Positions 15,525 through 23,174 of a stretch of DNA of 47,179 nucleotides are shown here, one piece after another. Every line of letters begins with the position of its first letter. Positions within the stretch are counted from its first letter, which is position 1. The notes below the pieces were generated by a model, which was given only the letters and a program-made list of their open reading frames with translations, was not told the DNA's origin and searched no databases. The translations under genes and the position numbers were made by a program. Origin of the DNA: Oscillospiraceae bacterium (GTDB lineage: Bacteria; Bacillota; Clostridia; Oscillospirales; Acutalibacteraceae); NCBI GenBank assembly GCA_015066525.1, contig SVOG01000028.1:1-47179 (forward strand), written 5' to 3'.

Positions 15525-15589
15525 CAATTTATAACACCCTCCGCGCAGAAAAATATGAACTTTTTGTTAATTTTTTTCACTAAAAACTA

Positions 15590-15618
15590 TTGCATAAACA
15601 AAATTCCTATGATATAAT
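15590..15618 (+). promoter_or_regulatory. Outward-facing promoter inside the invertible segment
   Basis: TTGCAT (15590-15595), 17-bp spacer, TATAAT (15613-15618). In this orientation there is no gene for it: transcription would cross the right repeat and stop at 15690-15713. This supports a switchable promoter. Confidence 0.75.
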
Positions 15619-15662
15619 GTAAAAAAATATATGATGTATTAGTGGGACTTTGCGTCCTGATA

Positions 15663-15689
15663 TTTCATATATGAAACAAATAAGTGAAA
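15663..15689 (-). repeat. Right inverted repeat of the recombinase segment
   Basis: 27 bp beginning TTTCATATATGAAA and continuing CAAATAAGTGAAA. It differs by one base from the reverse complement of 14368-14394. Confidence 0.8.
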
Positions 15690-15713
15690 CCCCCGTTGCC
15701 GAAGCAACGGGGG
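15690..15713. terminator. Strong terminator abutting the right inverted repeat
   Basis: Stem CCCCCGTTGC / GCAACGGGGG with CGAA loop, preceded by AAA and followed by TTTT, so it can act both ways. It ends the phosphatase operon (stop at 15731) and blocks the outward promoter of the switch. Confidence 0.85.
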
Positions 15714-15730
15714 TTTTGTGTTGTTGGGTA

Positions 15731-17839
15731 TTAATCGTAGTTTTTGCGGATGGTTAAGATGTTCTTGCCGTCGTTGTAGGTATAATCCATAGTATCCATT
15801 GTGTTTTTCACAATGAAGATACCATAGCCGCCGATGTCGCGCTCATCCGCCGAGAGCGTGGTGTCGGGGTCCTCTTTTTCCAGCGGATTATAGGGAACGC
15901 CGCTGTCGGTAATGGTAATGGTGACGCCGGTATCGTCGTGGTCGGCGCGCACGCTCACCTTGCCCGTATCGTCGCCGTACGCATAGCGTGCGACATTGCT
16001 GACAAGCTCGTCCATTGCAATCTTTAGCTGCTTTTTGCTCTTTTCCGAAAAAGGAAGGCTGTCCGCGATATTGCCGACAAAATCAGCCGCAAGCGTCACA
16101 TTTTCGAGCGTCGCATCCACAATCAGTTCATTATCGTCGCCCTTGAGTTCGAAGCAGAGCATCGTCAAGTCATCAAACTGCGGCGCGTCACCGACAAATG
16201 CGTCGACGGACTCTTTAACTGCTGTAAGTATAGCGCTTGGCTCGCTGTCTTTGGAACGATTGAGCGCGTCAATCGTTCTTTCGATACCGAACAGTTCCTT
16301 TGCGGCATTCGTCGCTTCGGGTACGCCGTCCGTATACAGGAAGAGCTTGGAGCCCTTATGCAGCTGAATCTCATAATTGCGATATTTCAAACCTTCCATA
16401 CCGCCGATAACAAAGCCGTGTTTATCCTCAAAGAGTTCAAAATCACCGTCGGGCGATTTCACAATCGGTTTTTCGTGGCCGGCATTCGCTGCGGTCAGCA
16501 GTCCGCTCTTCAAATCAACGATTCCCAGCCATACGGTAACGAACATTTCCTCGCGGTTATTGGCACAAATCTGACGATTGACAATCGTCAGCGCATCCGC
16601 CGGGGTATTGCCGTTCATAACAGCATTCTTAATCAGAATCTTGCTCATCATCATAAAGAGCGCGGCAGGGATTCCCTTGCCGGACACGTCCGCCATAACC
16701 ATCGCCAGATGCGAATCGTCGACGAGAAAGAAATCGTAAAAGTCGCCGCCGACTTCCTTGGCGGGTGTCATACTTGCGTAAACATCCAAATCCTCTCTTT
16801 CGGGGAAAGCAGGATAGATATTCGGCAGCATATCCGCCTGAATGCGGGTGGCGAGTTCAAGCTCGGCACCGATTCTCTCTTTTTCGGCGGTGACCGCAGT
16901 CAGGTGAGCAATATAGTCATTAATATCATTTTCCATTTGTTTAATGGAATCACTCAGCGTTTCAATCTCATCGCCTGTATGAATGCTGAGTTTGGATATC
17001 AAGGAGCGATTATTGGCGTCCTTGCCCTTGTCCTCGACAAACGACCTTGCTGCTTTGGATAGCAGGTTAATGGGATTCACAAGGGTTTTATTGACGCCTT
17101 TTTGAATCAGCAGAATCAAAATGCCGGCAACAATCAAAACGATGGCAATGAGCGTAATGAGATAGATAAAACCTTCCGTAACCACTTTCGTCATCGAAAT
17201 ATCGACACCGACAAGCGCGACGGGATTGCCGTTCGCATCGCGGACGGGACGCATACAGGAGCAGAGCCATCCGTCGTCAGGATTATTCGAAACAAATGCC
17301 GGAATGCCGTTTTCAAGCCCGTCCCTATCAACAATTTCTGCCGAGACGGGACGCACTGTTCCGAGCTGATATGCCTCATCCGTATGGTCTGCATCAAAGA
17401 TATAGGTAACCGAATCGCCGTCAATTACCTGCAAATAAATATACTCGATATCGTTGCGTCCCTTTGACTGGTCTGCAAAGGAAAAGAGGGTATCCAGCAT
17501 CTGCTGATAGTTTTCATCTTTCAGCGCGTTCGCCTTTTCATCGTATGCTGCACGGTAAGCGTCGTCGTTATTATACTTCTCGTCGTCGTAAGGTCCGATA
17601 GCCTTGACCTCGTTATAATAGCGCACGATATCCTCAGCGCTCATCATGGAAGCGGCTGTATCTGCCAGCTGCTCGGACAGTTTCTTATAGTGATTATACA
17701 TATTATAACTATAAAAAATGCCGCTGAGCGTAGAGGAAATCATCGAGAGTATGAACGCAGCAACCAGAACAACGGTTACCGACTTTTTACGCAGGGAGCC
17801 AACTCGTTTCTTTTTATTATCTTTCATTACAGACACCAT
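15731..17839 (-). CDS. Membrane SpoIIE-type PP2C phosphatase with HAMP and anti-sigma-type HATPase domain
   Basis: 702 aa. Residues ~20-43 and ~224-247 are membrane segments enclosing an extracellular Cache-like sensor (~44-223). A HAMP/coiled linker (~248-330) follows, then a SpoIIE/RsbU phosphatase domain (~331-565) with the metal-binding motifs GGDFYD (364-369), DVSGKG (384-389), YTDG (502-505) and FDD (555-557). The C-terminus (~570-702) is a GHKL/RsbW-like domain with an N-box DELVSNVARYAYG (610-622) and a glycine lid GGYGI (670-674). It should dephosphorylate an anti-sigma-antagonist-type protein on an external signal, but no STAS partner or sigma factor is nearby. Last gene of a four-gene operon, starting 3 bp after the GNAT stop; internal starts a few codons later (ATG at 17827) are equally possible. 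Confidence 0.93.
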   Translation of the reverse strand: MVSVMKDNKKKRVGSLRKKSVTVVLVAAFILSMISSTLSGIFYSYNMYNHYKKLSEQLADTAASMMSAEDIVRYYNEVKAIGPYDDEKYNNDDAYRAAYDEKANALKDENYQQMLDTLFSFADQSKGRNDIEYIYLQVIDGDSVTYIFDADHTDEAYQLGTVRPVSAEIVDRDGLENGIPAFVSNNPDDGWLCSCMRPVRDANGNPVALVGVDISMTKVVTEGFIYLITLIAIVLIVAGILILLIQKGVNKTLVNPINLLSKAARSFVEDKGKDANNRSLISKLSIHTGDEIETLSDSIKQMENDINDYIAHLTAVTAEKERIGAELELATRIQADMLPNIYPAFPEREDLDVYASMTPAKEVGGDFYDFFLVDDSHLAMVMADVSGKGIPAALFMMMSKILIKNAVMNGNTPADALTIVNRQICANNREEMFVTVWLGIVDLKSGLLTAANAGHEKPIVKSPDGDFELFEDKHGFVIGGMEGLKYRNYEIQLHKGSKLFLYTDGVPEATNAAKELFGIERTIDALNRSKDSEPSAILTAVKESVDAFVGDAPQFDDLTMLCFELKGDDNELIVDATLENVTLAADFVGNIADSLPFSEKSKKQLKIAMDELVSNVARYAYGDDTGKVSVRADHDDTGVTITITDSGVPYNPLEKEDPDTTLSADERDIGGYGIFIVKNTMDTMDYTYNDGKNILTIRKNYD

Positions 17840-17842
17840 TCC

Positions 17843-18670
17843 TTAAATAAGAATCAGATTAACATAAGCACTCGCAGAGGGTGCATTATAGAACACCGAG
17901 GAAAGCACGCATTCCCCTTCCCGACAGTAGAACGAGGGCATATACGCCTTGATTCGTTTTGTGCCGAACATCTTGCAGAGCGCAGTGCTTAACAGCTTCA
18001 TCCGGCTGAGCGGTAAATCGGTTTCATTAATAATGAGGGTATCCTTCTCGGGATAGCCCATCATAAAATATTCACTACCGTCAATGATGATTTTGAGCGT
18101 TTTGCCGGAAAAATATCGGTTTTCGTCAATGCACCACTGAATATGCGCATCATCCCATCTGACATAAGGCACGCCGGAAAAAGCGGCGTCGCGCATACGG
18201 TTATACTCTACGGCGGAAATCTCCTCCGCCTCAAGCGGTTGGGTTGCAGTCGCATCCAGGCTCACCAAACGAAAGGAAGAGCCTTTTTCAAACCCGAACC
18301 GTGCATAGAATTCTGTCATCGTCGGCGAAGAGGGTTTCAAAAACAGCGCATTTCCTTGCTGCTTCGCATCGGCAGTTATGGTGCTAATCAGTTTACTCAT
18401 ATAGCCGTTGCTACGGTGCTCGGGTAGTGTGCCGACTGCATAGATGAATTTTGCCCTTTGGGAAATGCTCGCACCTTCAAGACACGCGGGGAGCATATGT
18501 ACGACACTGACGGGCACCTCGTCCACCGCAATCAAAAGCGTTTCTATGCGCTCAAAATTTTCCAGATAAAAATATTCAATATAATCCCGACTGTCCGAAA
18601 AGCAGGCTTCCCAAATACGGCACAGCGCGGGGATATCCGCTTTCACCGCGGGACGCAATATTGGTTTCAT
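17843..18670 (-). CDS. GNAT family N-acetyltransferase
   Basis: About 275 aa. The N-terminal domain has GNAT hallmarks: RPAVKADIPALCRIWEACF at the start, then KFIYAVGTLPEHRSNGYMSKLI (~70-95), the acetyl-CoA loop with an R-x-x-G-like sequence, and 'LKPSSPTMTEFYARFGFEKGSS' (~118-140). The C-terminal ~110 residues form a second, sterol-carrier-like half, as in Eis-type enzymes. Substrate unknown (amine of an antibiotic, peptide or metabolite). A GTG 3 bases upstream (18673) directly abutting the previous stop is an alternative start. Translationally coupled to the MATE-HATPase gene before it and the phosphatase gene after it. Confidence 0.88.
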   Translation of the reverse strand: MKPILRPAVKADIPALCRIWEACFSDSRDYIEYFYLENFERIETLLIAVDEVPVSVVHMLPACLEGASISQRAKFIYAVGTLPEHRSNGYMSKLISTITADAKQQGNALFLKPSSPTMTEFYARFGFEKGSSFRLVSLDATATQPLEAEEISAVEYNRMRDAAFSGVPYVRWDDAHIQWCIDENRYFSGKTLKIIIDGSEYFMMGYPEKDTLIINETDLPLSRMKLLSTALCKMFGTKRIKAYMPSFYCREGECVLSSVFYNAPSASAYVNLILI

Positions 18671-18673
18671 CAC

Positions 18674-20410
18674 TTATTCCACCTCCACAGTAAGGGTGTT
18701 GAAGCCGGAATAGCGACGGTAGAAGAACTGCTTAGACTTTGACTTCACCATCTGAATACCGAGTGACGCGAGCTGCTCGTCGTCATCGTAGTCCTTACCG
18801 GTTTTCATATCGAAGGGGTTGAAGCTGACCGCATTATCACGGAGATGAATCACGACGGTACCGTTTTTTTCAAAGCAGAGCGTCAGTTGGATATATTCAT
18901 CGCCCTTTTGGTTAAAAGCATTTTCGATAATCGCCTGGCAAATTTCCTCGACGCAGAGAGAAACACAGTAACTCTGTTTCATATTCGCGTTATTTGCCTC
19001 GCAAAACGCCTCTGCTTTTGCCAGCAAATCGGAAATATCGGCAGAATTGGTGTCCAGCAGATAGGTAAAGACGCGGGAGGTGTCAGTTTGTCGCTTCGCA
19101 TAGGCAAACGGCGCCCAGATAATCAGCGTCATCACTTCCGCGCACAGGAAGGTGAGCCAGAACCAACGGAAGCCGTAAACCGAAAACAGGAGTGCAAAAA
19201 GCAGAAAACAGACAAAGGTACGCAGTTGATTAATCAAAAATACGATGCGCTCTTTCTTAATAGCCTGGAAACAGGAGCTCCAGATGATATTCAGTCCGGC
19301 AGGTATCACCGAAAGGCAGAACAGTCTCACGGCGAAAGTACCCGTGGAAGTGGCGGCGCCGCTCAGACCAAACAGTTCACAGATGGACGGAGCAAAGAGT
19401 GCAAACAATAATGCAATCACGCCGCCGCTTACAACACCGATGACCATACCGAGCTGCATAATACGCTTAATAGCGGCACGATTATGCTCCGCATAAAAGG
19501 TGGCACTCAATGGCTGCACGGTATCACCCAGCGCCGTATAAATGGCGAGTGAAACATAGGACACATCCTGCACGACGTTAAACACGGCGAGTGTGCCGGA
19601 ACCGCCAATACGCAGCAGAAGATTATTGACCACAATCAGCGTAATAAACTGACCGATATAACCAAATGAGGATGACATACCCGTTCTGAGGGCTGCCAAT
19701 ATTTTTTTGAACTCGGGTTTGACAAAACGGAAACGCAAAATCGTCCATTTTCTGGTAAAGTGGAATAAGAAGATAATGACGCCGACCATCTTACCGAGAA
19801 CGGTCGCATATATCACGCCGCGCACATCAAGCTTAAATCCCATAATGAATACGGCGCTCGCTACAACATCCGACAGGAAACCGATGGTATACCCTGCGCT
19901 CGCCAGTTTTTCATTATCGTCGCAACGTATACAGTAATAAAGAAGAAAGTACAAAAAGGTAAACGGCGCGCCGATGAACATAATCTGCAAATACTGCCTG
20001 GTATAACTCCACAGTGCGCCGCGCGGCGAGCCTGCGCCGAGAAAGCGCAGAATATACGGCATCGTAAGCAGACCGACGAGACCGATAACAATACTCGTTA
20101 CCACGCAGACTACCGTCATCTGCGAAAAAATGTTGATACCCTCTTTGGCATCGCCCTTACCAAGCGCGTGGGCATATTTCACGGAGGCGCCCACGGCGAT
20201 ACCGACATCGAGCACATTATAAATCATATAAACCGGAGCAACGAGCGACATCGTGGCAAGTCCGACCTTACCAAGGCGGATACCGACGAATAATGCGTCG
20301 GCAATATCGCCGAGCGCCCAGCCGATTGCCGACATCAGAGTAGGCCAAAAAAGCCGACGAAACATACGGTCGGTGAAAGCATGGCTATTTAATACTGTCG
20401 TATTGCTCAT
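18674..20410 (-). CDS. MATE-family transporter fused to a C-terminal HATPase (RsbW-like) domain
   Basis: 578 aa. Residues ~1-445 form a 12-helix MATE transporter (opening RRLFWPTLMSAIGWALGDIADALFVGIRLG; repeated 'G-x-x-x-A' helices and two-fold internal similarity). Residues ~455-578 are cytoplasmic and not part of normal MATE proteins: VEEICQAIIENAF resembles the N-box of GHKL ATPases, LRDNAVSFNPF the D-x-x-x-x-F-N-P motif of RsbW/SpoIIAB-like domains, and LGIQMVKS the lid. The fusion hints that transport, or a flippase-like function, is coupled to a phosphorylation or partner-switch signal. It overlaps the upstream DUF2156 gene by 4 bp (ATGA) and is followed immediately by the GNAT gene. 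Substrate unknown. Confidence 0.88.
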   Translation of the reverse strand: MSNTTVLNSHAFTDRMFRRLFWPTLMSAIGWALGDIADALFVGIRLGKVGLATMSLVAPVYMIYNVLDVGIAVGASVKYAHALGKGDAKEGINIFSQMTVVCVVTSIVIGLVGLLTMPYILRFLGAGSPRGALWSYTRQYLQIMFIGAPFTFLYFLLYYCIRCDDNEKLASAGYTIGFLSDVVASAVFIMGFKLDVRGVIYATVLGKMVGVIIFLFHFTRKWTILRFRFVKPEFKKILAALRTGMSSSFGYIGQFITLIVVNNLLLRIGGSGTLAVFNVVQDVSYVSLAIYTALGDTVQPLSATFYAEHNRAAIKRIMQLGMVIGVVSGGVIALLFALFAPSICELFGLSGAATSTGTFAVRLFCLSVIPAGLNIIWSSCFQAIKKERIVFLINQLRTFVCFLLFALLFSVYGFRWFWLTFLCAEVMTLIIWAPFAYAKRQTDTSRVFTYLLDTNSADISDLLAKAEAFCEANNANMKQSYCVSLCVEEICQAIIENAFNQKGDEYIQLTLCFEKNGTVVIHLRDNAVSFNPFDMKTGKDYDDDEQLASLGIQMVKSKSKQFFYRRYSGFNTLTVEVE

Positions 20411-21291
20411 CGTTTCAAACTGCCTTTCCAGATGCGTATCAGTTGTGAAGGATGGCGCGCGAGCTTATTAATGCGCAGACCTTCATTGCCCATATCTTCT
20501 TCCGAATCAATCGTTTTGACCTCCTGCGGCAAAGAGGAAAAGTATTTCCAGCGCACGAAAAAGTCGCGACGCTCACCCAATACCTTACAGAAACTCAAGT
20601 CAATGATATGCGGCGTTATATAGGAGCTGATGACATATGCCGTGTCCTCGCCGTCAGCCTGAAACAGCAAACCTTGTAGGGAAAGCTCATCAAAATGCCG
20701 AAGCGCACATTCCGCGGCATCCAAATCAGCGAGGGTATAGGCACCCTTCGTCTCAGCCCATTTGCGGTTAATCGCCATCGCGCGGTCAATATTTGACGCC
20801 GTCAGCGGCTCCGTCGTCCAATTCTCAGCTGAGGATTCGCCGATGTGAATCTGATGGCGCTGCTTTTTATATTCCTTGCCCTTCAGCTCAATCTGGGCGT
20901 CCTTATCGAATAAATAAATGAAATCATTGCGTCTCTCGACAAATTCAAATCTGTCTGGATAAGCGGATTCAAGAAATGCTTTATCCTCATCGGTCACGGA
21001 ATAGAAAACAGGGGTTTCCTGCTGCAAAAGTGCATCAATCAGTGCCTTCTTCCCGGCATCGCTGCCGCAGGGAAACAAATAGGCGTGCTCCCCTTCCGCA
21101 CCGTTTTTGATAAGAAAAGCATCATTGCCAAAACAGATGGCATACTGCTCATCCTTCTGCCAGACAATGAGAGAGGCAAAAGTATAGAGATAAAGCGTAT
21201 TTCCGTACTGTTTGCGGATGGACTCCGCGCGCTGCCGGTCCTTTAGTTGAATGGGATAAAAATTAAGTGGTTTTTGCATATCCGTCATCAT
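20407..21291 (-). CDS. DUF2156 protein (phosphatidylglycerol lysyltransferase C-terminal-like)
   Basis: 294 aa, soluble, dual GNAT-fold protein of the DUF2156 type. Diagnostic stretches are NDFIYLFDKDAQIELKGKEYKKQRHQI (~143-169), the DELSLQGLLFQ core strand region, and near the C-terminus INKLARHPSQLIRIW preceded by 'DSEEDMGNEGLR'. Full-length MprF proteins use this domain to transfer amino acids onto phosphatidylglycerol from aminoacyl-tRNA; the stand-alone version lacks the flippase half. It is the first gene of the operon, and the next gene encodes a multi-helix MATE transporter, so a lipid-modification-plus-transport pair is possible (inference). A TATAAT lies upstream at 21334-21339 on the minus strand, with a weak -35. 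Confidence 0.85.
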   Translation of the reverse strand: MMTDMQKPLNFYPIQLKDRQRAESIRKQYGNTLYLYTFASLIVWQKDEQYAICFGNDAFLIKNGAEGEHAYLFPCGSDAGKKALIDALLQQETPVFYSVTDEDKAFLESAYPDRFEFVERRNDFIYLFDKDAQIELKGKEYKKQRHQIHIGESSAENWTTEPLTASNIDRAMAINRKWAETKGAYTLADLDAAECALRHFDELSLQGLLFQADGEDTAYVISSYITPHIIDLSFCKVLGERRDFFVRWKYFSSLPQEVKTIDSEEDMGNEGLRINKLARHPSQLIRIWKGSLKR

Positions 21292-21333
21292 GTGAATACA
21301 GAATACTCCGTGTGTGAATTGATTAACATTTTC

Positions 21334-21339
21334 ATTATA
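21334..21339 (-). promoter_or_regulatory. Probable -10 element of the DUF2156-MATE-GNAT-phosphatase operon
   Basis: TATAAT on the minus strand, ~42 bp before the first ATG. The spacing-appropriate -35 is only a T-rich stretch, so the promoter may need an activator or be weak. Confidence 0.4.
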
Positions 21340-21390
21340 CTACAAAACAAAAGAAAAATAAATAATTAATTTAGACAGGATTTTTCATAC

Positions 21391-21498
21391 ATCAAGTTTG
21401 TACCGGATACCGTTAAGGTAGCAAAAGAAAAAGAGAAGGTCACCGTGAAGCGAGGCATAAACAGTCAAGGCAAAACAGACTGTATCACCCACCGTTGA
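21391..21498 (+). pseudogene. Possible C-terminal remnant of a lost gene
   Basis: An open stretch of 36 codons without a start, reading IKFVPDTVKVAKEKEKVTVK then ending THR-stop. The basic, charged, coding-like composition differs from the flanking AT-rich DNA. It sits just left of a repeat copy and of a tRNA T-loop-like sequence (GACTTGAACCC, ~21497-21507), so it may be debris from a mobile element. Low confidence. Confidence 0.25.
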
Positions 21499-21523
21499 CT
21501 TGAACCCGGAACTAATTTGTAGA

Positions 21524-21677
21524 AGGAGATAGGACTTTCTTCTCGCGGACAGAAGCCCCACCGGGGCTTCTTCCTGTTTTTACCCAGCATCAAGCTGCAC
21601 GGCAAAAACAGAAACTCGTTTCAAGTCCCATCTAAAGAGAAACCCCAAACTACCGGATGGTAGTTTGGGGTTTCTGG
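21524..21677 (+). repeat. 154-bp direct repeat, copy A
   Basis: Matches 23021-23174 with 4 substitutions and no gaps (~97%). It contains several hairpins: GAAGCCCC/GGGGCTTC, CTGTTTTT.../...AAAACAG, and a perfect 17-bp arm hairpin at 21638-21675 (AGAAACCCCAAACTACC / its complement). AGGACTT at the left and AAGTCCCAT near the right would also pair. In copy B the last hairpin is the tRNA-Leu terminator; here no tRNA is present. Confidence 0.9.
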
Positions 21678-21747
21678 CAAAGGTATAATGAAATAATACC
21701 ATGCAACCTTTTTCATGGGGTTGCAGTGCAAGTGATTTTTATTTGTG

Positions 21748-21776
21748 TTGACGAATGTATGATGAAATGATATAAT
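21748..21776 (+). promoter_or_regulatory. Promoter of the zinc-ribbon/TPR gene
   Basis: TTGACG (21748-21753), 17-bp spacer, TATAAT (21771-21776). The transcript would carry a ~180-nt leader before the coding start at 21965. Confidence 0.75.
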
Positions 21777-21923
21777 AAAAACACCAAATATTAAATGAAT
21801 AATTATTTTTGTATTGCAGGTGTGCCTTTTTATTTTTTGATAAATTCGCATGCTTAATATTAGCATACTTCCATGCGGTTTAATCAGTTAATGTTTGGCG
21901 ACAGTTAGAGTTATGCGTTTTAG

Positions 21924-21950
21924 TGCGTGGCTTCGGCTGCGCATTTTTTA
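21924..21950 (+). terminator. Leader terminator/attenuator just before the zinc-ribbon gene
   Basis: 8-bp stem TGCGTGGC / GCTGCGCA (two G-U pairs) with a TTCG loop, followed by six T, ending only a few bases before the GGAGGGG RBS. Together with an upstream CGCATG/CATGCG hairpin (~21847-21882), it looks like a cis-regulatory leader rather than an end-of-gene terminator. Confidence 0.55.
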
Positions 21951-21964
21951 TTGGAGGGGTTTAA

Positions 21965-22807
21965 TTGGGATTTGTAAAGTTGAATTGTCCAAATTGTGGC
22001 GCAAATATTGAATTGAGTGAAGATAGAGAATATGGCTTTTGTTCTTTTTGTGGAACTAAAGTAGTGCAAGAAAAGATAGTAGTTGAACACAGAGGACACA
22101 TCTCCGTTGATGGTATTGCAAATGAAGATTCACTTTTAGATAGGGCTTTTATTTTTATAGAGGACGGAGATTTTTCTAAAGCAGTCGTCTATCTTGAAAA
22201 GGTTTTGGATATTAATCCACGATGTGCTAGGGCATATATGGGAAAATTATTGTGTCAATTAGGGTATCGTAGAATCGAATATTTGAATCATAGTCAAAAA
22301 CCATTAGAATGCTTTGATTTATATAATAAAGCTATTAGATTCGCTACCCCTAATGAATTAAAAGAGTTTCAAGATTACAATGAAAAAACTAAGCAAAATT
22401 ATAATGGCGAGTTAAATAAGAAACAGGTTCAAATTAAAAATATTGAAAGTAGTATCTCTAGTCTTAATCAATATCTTGAAAATAATAAAAAAGAGTTTAT
22501 CAAAATACACGCAAAACGTATATTACGCATAGTGCTTTTAATAATAGGAGCATTAGGTACTCTTTTTTGGCTAGTGGGTCTTCTAGTTGACGATAAAAGC
22601 GATATGGGATTCTATATATTTATGGTAGTTGCTTTTTTACTGTTTTTGTCATTACTTATCTTTATGATTATTAGAGTAATAAAAGCAAATAAGCTTATAA
22701 AGAAATATAATGAAAGTAAAATAGAATTAGAAAAATTAAATCAAGAATTAAGACAAAGCCAAACTAGTTTTGCTTCTTGGAAAACATCAATGCTACAAAA
22801 ACAATGA
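21965..22807 (+). CDS. Zinc-ribbon, TPR and two-helix membrane protein, unknown function
   Basis: 280 aa. It starts at TTG, with GGAGGGG 5 bp upstream; no better start exists because the zinc ribbon begins immediately: CPNCGAN...CSFCGTK (Cys at ~9, 12, 27, 30). Residues ~55-125 contain TPR-like helices (AVVYLEKVLDINPRCARAYMGKLL). ~140-175 is a coiled coil, two membrane segments lie at ~188-212 and ~217-240, and a final coiled coil ends the protein. Such zinc-ribbon membrane proteins are common but uncharacterised in Firmicutes. Codon use is markedly AT-rich compared with neighbours, and the gene lies between two 154-bp direct repeats, which suggests acquisition by transfer. Confidence 0.8.
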   Translation: MGFVKLNCPNCGANIELSEDREYGFCSFCGTKVVQEKIVVEHRGHISVDGIANEDSLLDRAFIFIEDGDFSKAVVYLEKVLDINPRCARAYMGKLLCQLGYRRIEYLNHSQKPLECFDLYNKAIRFATPNELKEFQDYNEKTKQNYNGELNKKQVQIKNIESSISSLNQYLENNKKEFIKIHAKRILRIVLLIIGALGTLFWLVGLLVDDKSDMGFYIFMVVAFLLFLSLLIFMIIRVIKANKLIKKYNESKIELEKLNQELRQSQTSFASWKTSMLQKQ

Positions 22808-22861
22808 CTAAGCTAATGAAAATGAAATAACAGCCCGTAGGCAGTTATAAAATATTACGAT

Positions 22862-23012
22862 TCGCCGAAATATGAAATATAATTCATTCCATCATATGCG
22901 TAGTATATTACATACGAACAGCGTATTTCATAATTCGAAGAAATATTTCACTCATTCCGAAGGAATGAATTTCATTGAAAGAACCTCACTTGTGATACAA
23001 GTGAGGTTCTTT
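22862..23012 (+). repeat. MITE-like palindromic element ending in a perfect terminator hairpin
   Basis: Non-coding DNA built from alternating short palindromes based on ATTTCAT/ATGAAAT (for example TCATTCC-GAA-GGAATGA at 22952-22968), ending in a 16-bp perfect stem AAAGAACCTCACTTGT-GAT-complement (22978-23012). This style of repeat is familiar from Clostridia intergenic regions. It lies after the zinc-ribbon gene and may serve as its terminator. Confidence 0.6.
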
Positions 23013-23018
23013 CCTTGT

Positions 23019-23035
23019 GCAGGAGATGGGACTTT
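23019..23035 (-). repeat. Duplicated 3' end of tRNA-Leu (attachment-site-like)
   Basis: 17 bases starting TGCAGGAGATGGGAC are identical to the 3' acceptor/T-arm end of the intact tRNA gene at 23175-23191. A duplicated tRNA 3' end is the classical trace of integration at a tRNA gene. Confidence 0.7.
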
Positions 23036-23174
23036 CTTCTCGCGGACAGAAGCCCCACCGGGGCTTCTTCCTGTTTTTACCCAGCAGCAAGCTGCACGGA
23101 AAAAACAGAAGCTCGTTTCAAGTCCCATCTAAAGAGAAACCCCAAACTACCGGATGGTAGTTTGGGGTTTCTGG
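23021..23174 (+). repeat. 154-bp direct repeat, copy B (next to tRNA-Leu)
   Basis: Same unit as 21524-21677, offset exactly 1497 bp. Its right end runs into the CCA end of tRNA-Leu and includes the terminator hairpin 23135-23172. Confidence 0.9.
23135..23172 (-). terminator. Terminator of tRNA-Leu
   Basis: Perfect 17-bp arms with a 4-base loop directly after the CCA end, followed on the minus strand by TTTCTCTTT. The same hairpin is present in repeat copy A. Confidence 0.75.

Larger units (their letters stand above)
14368..15689. mobile_element. Putative invertible promoter switch carrying its own tyrosine recombinase
   Basis: A 1.3-kb segment bounded by 27-bp inverted repeats, containing one tyrosine recombinase gene and, near its right end, a consensus outward promoter (15590-15618). 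As given, the promoter points right into a strong terminator immediately outside the segment (15690-15713). If the segment flips between its repeats, the same promoter points left, through the leader 14167-14367, into the 2018-aa secreted protein gene. This is the layout of known invertible promoters (fim-type and the invertons of gut bacteria), with the recombinase inside the flipping DNA. Confidence 0.7.

Noticed and set aside
14368-15689. Integrated phage or conjugative element
   Set aside because: Only a recombinase gene is present, with no phage, relaxase or excisionase genes, and the boundary repeats are inverted rather than direct.
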